DNA of 64,000 nucleotides. It comes from Streptomyces sp. DH5 (GTDB lineage: Bacteria; Actinomycetota; Actinomycetes; Streptomycetales; Streptomycetaceae). The notes below the pieces were generated by a model that saw only the letters and a program-made list of their open reading frames with translations, did not search any database and had not been told where the DNA came from. Position numbers and translations under genes: made by a program. Location of the stretch: positions 1 to 64,000 of the forward strand of contig NZ_JAHWGP010000025.1 in the NCBI RefSeq assembly GCF_020873915.1, written 5' to 3'. Positions 30,614 to 39,526 of this stretch are shown here, piece after piece. Position 1 is the first letter of the stretch, and each line of letters opens with the position of its first letter.

Positions 30614-31449
30614 TGGACCACGACATGCCCGCACACGGGCACACAGCGGGCAGCGGTCTCCTCGGGTGGCTGCTGCCCGCCCTCGCCCTCCTGGCCGCCG
30701 CCGGCACCTACCTGCTGCTCGCCCGCCGGGCCCGCCGCCGCAACCCGGCCCAGGGATGGAGCCGGTGGCGGACCGCCGGCTTCCTGACCGGCACCGCCCT
30801 GCTCGCAGTGGCCCTGCTGCCGCCCGTGGCCCCGTTCGCGCACGAGGACTTCCGCGGCCACATGGTCCAGCACATGCTCATCGGCATGTACGCGCCCCTC
30901 GCGCTCGTCCTCGCGGCCCCCGTCACCCTCCTGCTGCGCACTCTTCCCGCGGCACGGGGGCGGCAGTTGACCGCCGTACTGCACAGCCCGCCCGCCCGGG
31001 TGATTGCCCACCCGGCGGTCGCGCTGGCCCTGTCCACCGGCAGTCTCGCGGTGCTCTACTTCACCCCCCTCTACAACGCGACCGCAGGCAGTCCGGCTGC
31101 GCACTGGATGCTGCACGCGCACTTCCTGCTGTCCGGCTGCCTCTTCGCCCACGTCATCGCCGGCCCCGACCCCGCACCGTCTCGTCCCGGCGTGCGCGCC
31201 CGGCTGGTCTACCTCGGTGTCGCCATCGCGGCGCACGCGGTGACGGCCCAGCTCATGTACGCCGGCTTCCGGGTCGACGTCCACGCCCCCGTCCACCAGG
31301 TCCAGGGCGGCGCGGAGATCATGTACTACGGCGGCGACATCGCCGAACTGCTCCTGGCCGCTGCTCTGGTCGCCACCTGGCGCCCCGAACCCCGGCGCGC
31401 GGGGCGTCGTGAAGCCGTGGCACACCGTGAGGCCACGGCACACGCCTGA
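30613..31449 (+). CDS. CtaG-type cytochrome c oxidase assembly protein
   Basis: The 278-residue protein has about seven membrane helices and matches the Bacillus-type caa3_CtaG family: HEDFRGHMVQHMLIGMYAPLAL, HPAVALALSTGSLAVLYF, HWMLHAHFLLSGCLF and a late QGGAEIMYYGGDIAELLLA. Members assist copper or haem insertion into oxidases. A His-rich N-terminus (MDHDMPAHGH) could bind copper. No oxidase subunit genes are near, so the target is unknown. Translation is coupled to the DUF2243 gene. Confidence 0.85.
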   Translation: MDHDMPAHGHTAGSGLLGWLLPALALLAAAGTYLLLARRARRRNPAQGWSRWRTAGFLTGTALLAVALLPPVAPFAHEDFRGHMVQHMLIGMYAPLALVLAAPVTLLLRTLPAARGRQLTAVLHSPPARVIAHPAVALALSTGSLAVLYFTPLYNATAGSPAAHWMLHAHFLLSGCLFAHVIAGPDPAPSRPGVRARLVYLGVAIAAHAVTAQLMYAGFRVDVHAPVHQVQGGAEIMYYGGDIAELLLAAALVATWRPEPRRAGRREAVAHREATAHA

Positions 31450-31833
31450 CACCGAGCGGCGGACAGCACCGGCCCTCCGCCCCTCGCGGGATCACGCGCC
31501 CACGAGTCGTACCGAAGGTGCCGTCGGTCGCTTCTCGCGACCGTCGGACACGGCAGGGACGAGGCGCCTCCCGACGTCGTGAGCACCTGCTGCCGAAACC
31601 GGTGGACAGATCCCTCCCGGGCGACCGTCAGCGGCCGGACATCGCGCTCGGCCGGCGGTGGTCGGGCCCCTGATCGGCGTCTCCGACGGAGCCCCTCGGG
31701 CCCGGTGACACCGCCCCCGGGTCATCCCGTCGACCTCTCCAGGTCGTCCCGTCGGCGGGGGGGGGCGACAGTCATGCCGGGTCCGGAGGCCGGCGGCCCT
31801 CTTGCGGGACCGCGAAGAAGAGGACGGGCCGTG
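31450..31833. other. Non-coding gap with hairpin and poly-G tract
   Basis: I see no coding frame. An 11-bp hairpin with one mismatch (CCGTCGGTCGC with GCGACCGTCGG, 31521-31547) may terminate the DUF2243-CtaG transcript. A run of nine G lies at 31757-31765. The minus-strand GT2 gene ends at the right edge. Confidence 0.5.
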
Positions 31834-33492
31834 TCAGCGCAGGGCGCTCGCCACCAGGCGGGCGGCTCGGCGTACGCGGGGGGTGGCCAGGGGGCGGAGG
31901 GTGGCGGGAAGGCCGGTCGGGGTCCAGCGGAGCTGGAGGCGGCCCGGGACGTGGCCCTCGGGCTCGACGGTGACCCGGTGCGGGGCCGCGCCGGAGCGGT
32001 AGGGGACGCGGGCGGTGAAGGGCGGGAAGTCGAGCGGGGCCAGGAGGACGCTCCGGTTGCCCTGGCCGCCGCAGGTGAGGTGGACCAGCGGGTGGCGCAC
32101 CCCCGCGAAGCCGCTCAGCGGGAGGCGTGCCGCCGCCGGGTCGAGCCGGACGCGGCCCTCGAAGACGCCGGGACGGACCGGGGAGAGGCGGAAGGGGACG
32201 GTGAGGCGGCGCCGGCCGGGCGAGACGACCAGGTTCGCGCGCTGCGGGCCGACCGGGAGGCGCAGGGCCGGGTCGTAGGTCCGTACGGTCAGGTCGACGC
32301 ACGCGCCGGGGCCACGGGTCAGCTCCGTGATCTCGTGCCGGAACTGGGCCCCGAAGAAGGGCCGGGTGTCGAGCTCCAGGTCGGTGAGGTCCAGTTCGCG
32401 GCGGGCCTCCACGGAATCGGGGACGCGGTCGCCCCAGTACGTGCGGCCGTCCCCGTCGGTGGTCAGCCGCCGGGGGGCGACGGAGTGACCCAGGCCCCGG
32501 GCGGCGAGCCGGGCCTCGGACAGCCGGCGGTCGCGGATCAGCCGGAGCACCACCCGCTCGGCGCGGGGGAGACGGGCGTAGGCGCCCGGCGACAGGGTCT
32601 CCAGGTACGGGTCGACCAGGTCCGCGAAGGAGGTGAGCCACTCCTCGTCCCGGTAGGGCAGGTCGCCCGCGTACATCCGGAAGTCGTGCTTGAGGAACTT
32701 GTGGTCCTTGTCCTCGCGCAGTGCCTCGTGTCCGCTCTCCACCAGGAACGTGTCGATGAGCCGCTGCACGTGGATCCGGTCGGCGACGTTGGTGAGCAGG
32801 TGCCGCTGGTTGGAGATGGACGCGACGTCGGAGCCCGCGTACGGGGCGATGTACCAGTGGTACACCGGCTCGGGGACGATGGTGAACCGTTTCGCCAGAC
32901 AGTAGGCCCGAGCCGAGAACAGCTGGTCCTCGTAGTGGATGCCCTCGGGGAAGCGCAGGTCGTGCCGGTCGAGGAAGGCGCGGGCGTACATCTTGCTGGT
33001 CGACAGGTGTTCGAAGAACAGCCGCGGGTCGTCCTCGATGCCGTCCAGGGTGCGGCGTTCGGCCACCAGGTGCGGCATCCAGGTGGAGCGGCGGCCGGTG
33101 TCCACCCGGATCCGCCGTACCGCGCCCATCGCGAAGTCGATCTCGCGTTCGCGGTGCGCGGCGAGCAGGACGGCGACCGCGCCCGGCGGTAGTTCGTCGT
33201 CGGAGTCGAGGAACATCAGGTACGGCGCGCGGGCGATCTCCAGGGCGCGGTTGCGCGGCGCGCTGCATCCGCCGCTGTTCTCCGGCAGGCGCAGGACCCG
33301 GATGCGCGGGTCGGCCGCCGCCAGCTCCCGCGCCACCCGGGGGGTGTCGTCCGTGGAGTGGTCGTCGCTGATGACGATCTCGAGGTCGCGGTGCGTCTGG
33401 CGGCGCACGGACTCCACCGCGCGGGGGAGCCGGCCGGCGTCGTTGTGCACGATCACCGTCACGGTGACGTCGGGGGTGCGCGTGGTGTTCAT
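31834..33492 (-). CDS. GT2 glycosyltransferase with C-terminal beta-rich domain
   Basis: The 552-residue protein has a complete GT-A/GT2 domain: VTVTVIVHNDAGRLPRAVES, nucleotide-binding ISDDHSTDDT, metal motif MFLDSDDELPPG and catalytic GIHYEDQLFSA. A helical middle is followed by about 170 C-terminal residues predicted as beta-strand domains, and an Arg-rich tail. The layout recalls the wall-teichoic-acid glycosyltransferases TarS/TarP, but that likeness is by eye only. Its ATG overlaps the upstream TagF-like gene stop (ATGA), so both are translated together. The protein at 39880-41502 is a paralogue. Confidence 0.85.
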   Translation of the reverse strand: MNTTRTPDVTVTVIVHNDAGRLPRAVESVRRQTHRDLEIVISDDHSTDDTPRVARELAAADPRIRVLRLPENSGGCSAPRNRALEIARAPYLMFLDSDDELPPGAVAVLLAAHREREIDFAMGAVRRIRVDTGRRSTWMPHLVAERRTLDGIEDDPRLFFEHLSTSKMYARAFLDRHDLRFPEGIHYEDQLFSARAYCLAKRFTIVPEPVYHWYIAPYAGSDVASISNQRHLLTNVADRIHVQRLIDTFLVESGHEALREDKDHKFLKHDFRMYAGDLPYRDEEWLTSFADLVDPYLETLSPGAYARLPRAERVVLRLIRDRRLSEARLAARGLGHSVAPRRLTTDGDGRTYWGDRVPDSVEARRELDLTDLELDTRPFFGAQFRHEITELTRGPGACVDLTVRTYDPALRLPVGPQRANLVVSPGRRRLTVPFRLSPVRPGVFEGRVRLDPAAARLPLSGFAGVRHPLVHLTCGGQGNRSVLLAPLDFPPFTARVPYRSGAAPHRVTVEPEGHVPGRLQLRWTPTGLPATLRPLATPRVRRAARLVASALR

Positions 33493-35687
33493 GACGCGGT
33501 CGCCTCCTCGGGGGTGGGCGCCGGGGTGCGTTCCCCGACCGGAAGCACGGGCGGCAGCGACGCCTCGTCCTGGCCGAGGAAGACCCGGCGTACGACACGT
33601 TCGGCGGCGCGGCCGTCGTCGTACTCGCAGAACCGGCGCCGGAAGGCCGCCCGGGCCTTCGCGGCGCTCTCGTCGCGCCAGGCGTCGGTGGTGAGGATCC
33701 CGGTGAGTTCGTCCTGGGTGCGCGCGACCGGGCCGGGCGCTTCGGCCATCAGGTCGAAGTAGACACCGCGCGTGGTGCGGTACGTCTCCCAGTCGTCGGC
33801 GTGGATGACGATCGGACGGTCCAGGTTGGCGTAGTCGAACATGATCGACGAGTAGTCGGTGACGAGGGCGTCCGCCGCCAGGCACAGTTCCTCGACCGGG
33901 TCGTAGGAGGAGACGTCGATGACGCGGCCGGAGCGGCGCAGGCCGGTCAGCGGGGAGACGCCGGCGTCGTAGAAGTAGTGGCCGCGCACCAGCAGCACGG
34001 TGTCCTCGCCGAGCCGGTCGGCGAGCGCGGCGAGGTCCAGGCGGGGCGTCCAGCCGGCCTCGTAGTCGCGGTGCGTGGGCGCGTACAGGACGGCCCGGCG
34101 GCCGGGCGGGACGCCGAGGCGGTCGCGGACCGCGCGGACGTCGTCGGCGCCGGCGGTGTAGTAGACGTCGTTGCGCGGATAGCCGTGGTCGAGCGAGACG
34201 AACCGGGACGGGTAGGCCCGCTCCCACATGCGGGTGGTGTGGCTGTTGCTGGAGACGCTGTAGTCCCACTTGTCGACGCGTTCGAGGAGCGCGTCGAAGT
34301 CCAGGCCCTGCGCGGCCGCGGGGAAGGGCATCTGGTCCACGCCCATGCGCTTGAGCGGGGTGCCGTGGTGGGTCTGGAGGTGCACCGCGTCGGGGCGTTT
34401 GACCACCGCGTTCGGGAAGTTGACGTTGTTGACGAGGTACTTCGCGGTGGCGAGCACCTCCCAGTAGCGGCGGGTGCCGGGGACGACGTGGTCGGTGCCG
34501 GGCGGGAGCAGGGCCGCGCCCCGCTCGGTCACCACCCACACGGGGTGGACGTGCGGGGCGAGCTCGGCGAGCTTCGCCGCGATCGCGGCGGGGTTGCAGG
34601 CGACCCCGCGGTTCCAGTAGGCCGCGAACACCGCGAGGTGGGGGTCGACGGGGCGGCGCAGGGCCGTGCGGTACTGGTGGTCGCGGACGCGGGCACCGAC
34701 CTGGCGCCGTCCGCTGCGCAGGGTGGAGCGCACGGCGCGGCGGGCCCGGTTGGCGGTCTGGAAGGCCCGGTACTTGGCGTAGGCGCCCTCTTCGAGCAGG
34801 GAGCGGCGGATGCCCTCCAGGCCGGCGGGCCGCCGGTGGCCCTCGGGACGGCGGCGCAGGGCGGCCAGGGAGGCGCGGTGGAAGAACTCCTCGGCCACGC
34901 CGTCGGGCATACCTCCGCGGGCGAAGGTGCGCAGGCAGTCCCGGACCATGATCTCGTAGAGCACGGTGTAGACGGCGGGGCGCTCGCGGGCGAGGTCGAG
35001 GAGGGCCTCGTAGCGGTCGACGAGGGCGAAGTGCTGTCCGGCGGTGACCGGGGGGAGGCTCGCGGGGCGCAGCCTGCGGTCCTCGTGGGCGATGTGCGGC
35101 AGGCAGGCGACGCGGCCGGCGAGCAGCAGGGCGGCGAGGGCGGCGCGCGGTTCGTCGTCGGTGGTCAGCCGCTCCTCGTGGGCCCGCCAGAAGGCGGCGC
35201 GCAGGACGCGGGTGCCGAGCAGCGGCGTCAGCCGCAGCAGGTAGCCGCTGTCGTCGAGGGTGCGTTCGGTGCGGCCCGCGCGGGCGAGGAGGGGGCCGTC
35301 CGCCGAGGGCAGGCCGGAGCTGCGCCAGGTGCTGCGCAGGTGGTCCAGGAGCAGCACGTCGACGGTGTCGGGGAGCTCGGCGGCCCGTTCGGCGACCGTG
35401 CGGGGGCTGCCGGGCGGCAGTCCGTCCTTGGCGCGGACGAAGTGCAGCCAGCGGCCGCCGGCCCGGGCGGCCCCCGCCGCTCGGGCCGCCGCGTCGGTCG
35501 TGCCGGCGGGCAGCGGCAGCACCCGCACGTGGGGGGCGTACCGCTCCGCCGTCTCGCGCGCCCAGTCGCCGACGGCGGCGACGACGACCTCGACGCCGGG
35601 GAGGGGGTGCGCGGTGAGGGAGTCGAGGAGGCCGGTCAGGTGGTCCTGGGTGTTCGGCCCGTGGACGATGACGCTGAGCTCGGGCAT
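33489..35687 (-). CDS. TagF-like glycerophosphotransferase with degenerate GT2 half
   Basis: The 732-residue protein's C-terminal half is a CDP-glycerol:polyol glycerophosphotransferase (Glyphos_transf) domain: YLVNNVNFPNAVVKRP, THHGTPLKRMG with His441, LYAPTHRDY, LVRGHYFYD with His570, and TDYSSIMFDYANLDRPIVIH. The two His fit the positions essential in staphylococcal TagF. The first 260 residues align with the GT2 halves of its three paralogues but have lost both Asp motifs (HFVRAKDG in place of LFLDSDD) and the ED motif, so that half is probably inactive. It probably polymerises or primes a phosphodiester-linked wall polymer. Confidence 0.85.
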   Translation of the reverse strand: MPELSVIVHGPNTQDHLTGLLDSLTAHPLPGVEVVVAAVGDWARETAERYAPHVRVLPLPAGTTDAAARAAGAARAGGRWLHFVRAKDGLPPGSPRTVAERAAELPDTVDVLLLDHLRSTWRSSGLPSADGPLLARAGRTERTLDDSGYLLRLTPLLGTRVLRAAFWRAHEERLTTDDEPRAALAALLLAGRVACLPHIAHEDRRLRPASLPPVTAGQHFALVDRYEALLDLARERPAVYTVLYEIMVRDCLRTFARGGMPDGVAEEFFHRASLAALRRRPEGHRRPAGLEGIRRSLLEEGAYAKYRAFQTANRARRAVRSTLRSGRRQVGARVRDHQYRTALRRPVDPHLAVFAAYWNRGVACNPAAIAAKLAELAPHVHPVWVVTERGAALLPPGTDHVVPGTRRYWEVLATAKYLVNNVNFPNAVVKRPDAVHLQTHHGTPLKRMGVDQMPFPAAAQGLDFDALLERVDKWDYSVSSNSHTTRMWERAYPSRFVSLDHGYPRNDVYYTAGADDVRAVRDRLGVPPGRRAVLYAPTHRDYEAGWTPRLDLAALADRLGEDTVLLVRGHYFYDAGVSPLTGLRRSGRVIDVSSYDPVEELCLAADALVTDYSSIMFDYANLDRPIVIHADDWETYRTTRGVYFDLMAEAPGPVARTQDELTGILTTDAWRDESAAKARAAFRRRFCEYDDGRAAERVVRRVFLGQDEASLPPVLPVGERTPAPTPEEATAS

Positions 35688-35841
35688 CGCGGGGCTCCTT
35701 CGGCGGCTCGTCGCTCCGGACAGTCCTCTTCGGTCATATTGACACCAATGCGACGAAGTGGGTGCGGGGACGCGCGGGCCGGGGCGGGGAGGACTCCCCC
35801 TGCCGCACGGCCCGCGCCCGCCTGGGCCGCCGGGCCTCCGC

Positions 35842-36717
35842 CTAGGAGGGCAGCGGAACCTTCGCCGCCTGCGGCTCGGGGGCCGGCCCAGGAGCGGCCG
35901 AGGCCCGGGGCTTCGGCTTCGGCTTGGCGGACTTGTCCCCGGTGAAGGCCTCGTACTCCTTGAGCACCTCGTCGGTCGGCCCGTCCATGCGCAGTTCGCC
36001 GCGCTCCAGCCACAGCACGCGGTCGCAGGTGTCGCGGATGGACTTGTTGTTGTGGCTGACCAGGAAGACCGTCCCGGCGTGCTTGCGCAGCTCCCGGATC
36101 CGGGCCTCGGAGCGCCTCTGGAAGGAGCGGTCGCCGGTGGCCAGCGCCTCGTCGACGAGGAGGACGTCGTGGTCCTTGGCGGCGGCGATGGAGAAGCGCA
36201 GCCGGGCCGCCATGCCGGAGGAGTAGGTGCGCATCGGCAGGGTGATGAAGTCGCCCTTCTCGTTGATGCCGGAGAAGTCGACGATCTCCTGGTAGCGGGA
36301 CCTGATCTCCTCGCGCGACATGCCCATCGCGAGCCCGCCGAGATGGACGTTGCGCTCGCCCGTCAGGTCGCTCATCAGCGCGGCGTTGACGCCGAGCAGC
36401 GAGGGCTGGCCGTCGGTGTAGATGCGGCCGTTCTCCACCGGGAGCAGTCCGGCGACGGCCTTGAGCAGGGTCGACTTGCCGGAGCCGTTGGTGCCGATCA
36501 GGCCGATCGCCTCGCCCCGGTACGCGACGAAGGACACGTTCCGCACGGCGTGCACCCGGCGCACGCCGGAGGCCCTCTCGGCCCGCTCGCGGCGCAGGAT
36601 GCGGTGGAGGGCGGCGGTGGCGGAGCCGCGTCCGGCGCCGGTTCCGTTGACCCGGTAGACGATGTCGACGCCGTCGGCGATGACGGTGGGGACCTTCTCG
36701 GCGGTGCTGTCAGCCAC
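35842..36717 (-). CDS. TagH-like ABC exporter ATPase
   Basis: The 291-residue ATPase is of the polysaccharide/teichoic acid export type: Walker A GTNGSGKST near residue 75, signature YSSGMAARLRFS, Walker B VLLVDEALATGD and switch His in VFLVSHNNKSI. Characteristic of the TagH/Wzt group are the N-terminal segment before VRNVSFVAYRGEAIGLIG and AVAGLLPVENGRI. The last 30 residues are a Pro/Ala/Lys tail. It starts at GTG, overlapping the permease gene by 8 nt. With the permease it should flip an undecaprenyl-linked polymer across the membrane. Confidence 0.92.
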   Translation of the reverse strand: MADSTAEKVPTVIADGVDIVYRVNGTGAGRGSATAALHRILRRERAERASGVRRVHAVRNVSFVAYRGEAIGLIGTNGSGKSTLLKAVAGLLPVENGRIYTDGQPSLLGVNAALMSDLTGERNVHLGGLAMGMSREEIRSRYQEIVDFSGINEKGDFITLPMRTYSSGMAARLRFSIAAAKDHDVLLVDEALATGDRSFQRRSEARIRELRKHAGTVFLVSHNNKSIRDTCDRVLWLERGELRMDGPTDEVLKEYEAFTGDKSAKPKPKPRASAAPGPAPEPQAAKVPLPS

Positions 36718-37639
36718 GGCCGTACCTCTCCTCGGACTTCCAGAAGTAGACGAAGCCGGTCACGCCGGCCAGCAGCGCCCAGCCCACCGCGAACGCCCAC
36801 ACGTGCGGGGGCAGGTACGAGGAGCCGTAACCGTCGATCAGCGCGAAGCGGACCAGGTCCATGTAGACCGCGGCCGGGTTGAGCTGCAGCACGTCGCCGA
36901 GCCAGCCGGGGACGTCCTTGCCGGCCAGCATCACCGGGATGCTGAACATCACGCCCGAGGCGTACATCCACGTCCGCAGCACGAACGGCATCAGCTGCGC
37001 CAGGTCCGGCGTGCCGCTGCCCATCCGCGCGAAGATCAGCGCCAGCCCGGTGTTGAACACGAACTGCAGCGCCAGCGCCGGCACGACCAGCAGCCAGGAC
37101 AGGCCGGGAAGGCTCCCGAAGGCGACCACCACGGCGACGAGCACGACCATCGAGAACAGCAGCTGCTGGAGCTGCTGGAGCGCGAAGGAGATCGGCAGCG
37201 AGGCCCGCGGGAAGTGCAGGGCCCGCACCAGGCCCAGGTTGCCGGAGATCGCCCGCACCCCCGACATCACCGAACTCTGCGTGAACATGAACACGAACAC
37301 GCCCGTGACCAGGAACGGCACGTAGACGTCGCTCGGGATGCCCCTCCGCGCGCCCAGCAGCAGGCCGAAGATGAAGAAGTACACGGCCGCGTTCAGCAGC
37401 GGGGTCACCACCTGCCAGAGCTGGCCGAGCTTGGCCTGGCTGTACTGGGCGGTGACCTTGGCCCGCGAGAAGGCGAGGATGAAGTGCCGCCGGCCCCAGA
37501 GCTGACGGACGTACTCGGCCAGGGACGGCCGGGCACCACTGACCGTGAGGCCGTGCCGGGCGGCGAGGGCGGCGAGGTCGTCCTCGCCCGGCGCCGGGCG
37601 GGGTGCTGCGGGAGGCGGTGTGTGGAGGGCCTGACTCAC
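36710..37639 (-). CDS. TagG-like ABC exporter permease
   Basis: The 309-residue protein (GTG 37639) has a cytoplasmic N-terminus and six membrane helices of the ABC-2 polysaccharide export type: LAFSRAKVTAQYSQAKLGQLW, YFFIFGLLLGARRG, VPFLVTGVFVFMF and LNPAAVYMDLVRFALI. YSQ..LGQLWQ is the hallmark amphipathic entry helix of Wzm/TagG permeases. A longer frame to 37744 would run through the palindromic sites upstream and lacks support. It forms the exporter with the overlapping ATPase gene. Confidence 0.9.
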   Translation of the reverse strand: MSQALHTPPPAAPRPAPGEDDLAALAARHGLTVSGARPSLAEYVRQLWGRRHFILAFSRAKVTAQYSQAKLGQLWQVVTPLLNAAVYFFIFGLLLGARRGIPSDVYVPFLVTGVFVFMFTQSSVMSGVRAISGNLGLVRALHFPRASLPISFALQQLQQLLFSMVVLVAVVVAFGSLPGLSWLLVVPALALQFVFNTGLALIFARMGSGTPDLAQLMPFVLRTWMYASGVMFSIPVMLAGKDVPGWLGDVLQLNPAAVYMDLVRFALIDGYGSSYLPPHVWAFAVGWALLAGVTGFVYFWKSEERYGRG

Positions 37640-37683
37640 GTCCGCTGCTTTCGCTAGGGGAAGGGGAGGGCAACGGGGTTCGA

Positions 37684-37707
37684 CGTCGGGACGGGACCGT
37701 ATCGTCG
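37684..37707. promoter_or_regulatory. Palindromic site 1 (candidate TetR operator)
   Basis: Arms CGTCGGGACG and CGTATCGTCG surround a 4-bp centre (GGAC). It matches site 2 at 20 of 24 positions and lies 45 bp upstream of the exporter permease start, placed to control that operon. Confidence 0.6.
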
Positions 37708-37731
37708 TCACCGGAGAGTAGGTCGAATGCA

Positions 37732-37755
37732 CGTCGGAACGCAACCGTTTCGTCG
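37732..37755. promoter_or_regulatory. Palindromic site 2 (candidate TetR operator)
   Basis: Arms CGTCGGAACG and CGTTTCGTCG, complementary at 8 of 10 positions, surround CAAC. It lies just ahead of the tetR -10 element, fitting autorepression. Centre-to-centre distance to site 1 is 48 bp. Confidence 0.65.
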
Positions 37756-37772
37756 TGACGGATGCGGCTGCC

Positions 37773-37778
37773 TATGCT
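37773..37778 (+). promoter_or_regulatory. -10 element of tetR (leaderless transcript likely)
   Basis: TATGCT fits TAnnnT. Only 7 bp separate it from the ATG at 37786, so transcription would begin at or beside the start codon. No Shine-Dalgarno sequence is present, which agrees with a leaderless mRNA. Confidence 0.55.
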
Positions 37779-37785
37779 GGTCCGC

Positions 37786-38418
37786 ATGACGACGAACGCA
37801 GACGAGCCCCAGCCGCGTCCGCGTCCGCGCCGCCGGGCCCCCGCCGGCGCCGCCGTGCTGCGGGAGGACGTCACGGAGGCCATCCGGGCGGCCGTCTTCG
37901 AGGAGCTCGCCTCCGCCGGCTACGCGCGGATGTCGATCGAGGGCATCGCACGCCGCGCGGGCGTCGGCAAGACCGCGGTGTACCGCCGCTGGCGCTCCAA
38001 ACTGCACCTGGTCCTCGACCTGGTCTCCGCCATCGCCGTCCAGGGACTGCCCGCGCCGGACACCGGCTCCCTCGAGGGCGACCTGCGCCTGCTGTACGAG
38101 GTCACCTCCCGCGCCCTGCGCCACCCCGTCGCCTCCCAGATCCTCCCCGACCTCCAGGCCGAGGCCGCCCGCAACCCCGACATCGCCGAAGCCCTCCGCA
38201 AGGCCCTGCGCGAAGGGCAGGACGGGGTCGCCAAGGGCATCGTCACGGCGGCGGAGACCCGCGGCGAACTCCGCCCCGGCATCGACCACGACCTCGCCCT
38301 GGACCTCATCTCCGGCCCCCTGTACTGGCGCTCGGTCGTCATCCGCAGCCCCAAGCTCCCCAAGGGCCACCTGGAATCCCTGACCCGCGCCACGACGGCG
38401 GCGCTGAAGGCCCTGTGA
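37786..38418 (+). CDS. TetR family transcriptional regulator
   Basis: The 210-residue regulator has an Arg-rich N-terminus and an N-terminal helix-turn-helix at about 35-80 (FEELASAGYARMSIEGIARRAGV then GKTAVYRRWRSKL). Its C-terminal ligand domain is of the TetR_C_11-like kind. It is divergent from the TagGH-like exporter, with two palindromes between. The simplest reading is that it represses itself and the exporter until an unknown ligand, perhaps a precursor or wall-stress signal, binds. The start at 37786 fits the leaderless promoter. Confidence 0.92.
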   Translation: MTTNADEPQPRPRPRRRAPAGAAVLREDVTEAIRAAVFEELASAGYARMSIEGIARRAGVGKTAVYRRWRSKLHLVLDLVSAIAVQGLPAPDTGSLEGDLRLLYEVTSRALRHPVASQILPDLQAEAARNPDIAEALRKALREGQDGVAKGIVTAAETRGELRPGIDHDLALDLISGPLYWRSVVIRSPKLPKGHLESLTRATTAALKAL

Positions 38419-38544
38419 ACCGGCGCGGAACCGGTGCCGCGGCGCCGCCCGCCGGAGCCCGTGCCGCCGGAGCCCGCCCGTCGTAACCCATGCTGCCGGA
38501 GCCCGTCCGCCGGCACGGGCGACGGCTGCCGGGCGGGGACCGCT

Positions 38545-39480
38545 TCAGCGGCACAGGCGCCGGGTGAGGGCGGTCAGGTCGGCCGTGGACAGGACCCGGC
38601 CGGCGAAGCCGGGCAGCGGCACGTGCAGGGGCTCGGTCCAGCGGGCGGGCACCGCGCCGATGCCGTGCACCGCCCCCGCCAGGCCGCCCGTGACGGCCGC
38701 CACCGTGTCGGTGTCGCCGCCCAGGTCGATCGCCGCGCGCACGGCGTCCTCGTATCCGTCCGTCGTGCGCAGTGCCCAGAGCGCCGAGCCGAGGCAGGGC
38801 CACACCGCGCCGTTGAACTCTGTGGCCAGGTCCGGGTGCCAGTCGGGTGCGAGGACGGTGGCGTAGCGGTCGCGGTGGCCGGGGTGCACGGCGTCGAGGG
38901 TGGCGGCCACGGCGGCGACCGGATCGTCACCGGCCAGGGCCACGCGCACCAGTTCGTGGAAGACGGCCGTGCCCTCCCACGCCGCCCGGTCGCCGTGGGT
39001 CAGCGCGGCCAGCCGGCGGGCGGCGTCCATGGTGGCGTCACGGCCGAGCGGCGCGAAGTACACGGCGGAGGGCGCGGCCCGCATCAACGCGCCGTTGCCC
39101 GCGGCCCGCTGACTCGTTCGGAAGTGCAGCGAGGCGGCCAGGTCCCAAGGGTCGCCGCTGCTCAGCACCGCCTCCGTCTGGAGGCCGATGTCCTTCGGCT
39201 CCGCGGCGGCCCACCGCTGGAACCGGCGGAAGACGTCGGGGAGTCCGAGGCCGCCGCACTCCAGCAGTGACTCGGCGACGAGCACTGCCATCTGGGTGTC
39301 GTCGGTCGCCTCCCCCGGGTCCCAGCCGCCGCCCCCGCACATCTCCCCGCCGTGCCCCGCCGCCGGGAAACGGGCGGAGAAGGCGTCCTCGGGGCCGAAC
39401 TCGAAGGGCGCGCCCAGGGCGTCGCCGACGGCGGAACCGACGACGGCACCCAGCGCTCGGTCGAGGAAGGTCGAGGTCAT
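38545..39480 (-). CDS. ADP-ribosylglycohydrolase
   Basis: The 311-residue protein is of the DraG/ARH family, which removes ADP-ribose from proteins, DNA or small molecules. The metal ligands are intact: GDALGAPFEFG near residue 20, EATDDTQMA near 58 and DLGGDTDTVAAVTGGLAGA near 255-270. No ADP-ribosyltransferase or toxin lies beside it, so the substrate is open. It sits between the TetR gene and the repeated 3' end of a GT2 gene, and is a functional outsider in the locus. Confidence 0.92.
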   Translation of the reverse strand: MTSTFLDRALGAVVGSAVGDALGAPFEFGPEDAFSARFPAAGHGGEMCGGGGWDPGEATDDTQMAVLVAESLLECGGLGLPDVFRRFQRWAAAEPKDIGLQTEAVLSSGDPWDLAASLHFRTSQRAAGNGALMRAAPSAVYFAPLGRDATMDAARRLAALTHGDRAAWEGTAVFHELVRVALAGDDPVAAVAATLDAVHPGHRDRYATVLAPDWHPDLATEFNGAVWPCLGSALWALRTTDGYEDAVRAAIDLGGDTDTVAAVTGGLAGAVHGIGAVPARWTEPLHVPLPGFAGRVLSTADLTALTRRLCR

Positions 39481-39526
39481 CCGGGCAGGCTAACCGGGGC
39501 GCCGGCGGTACGGGGGCCCGGCGAGC

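Noticed and set aside
31579-33192. Plus-strand 537-codon frame opposite the GT2 gene
   Set aside because: Shadow frame; the minus-strand GT2 protein has intact catalytic motifs.
35739-35744. Perfect TTGACA on the plus strand near the TagH-like gene
   Set aside because: No -10 hexamer follows at 16-19 bp and it would run antisense into the exporter genes.
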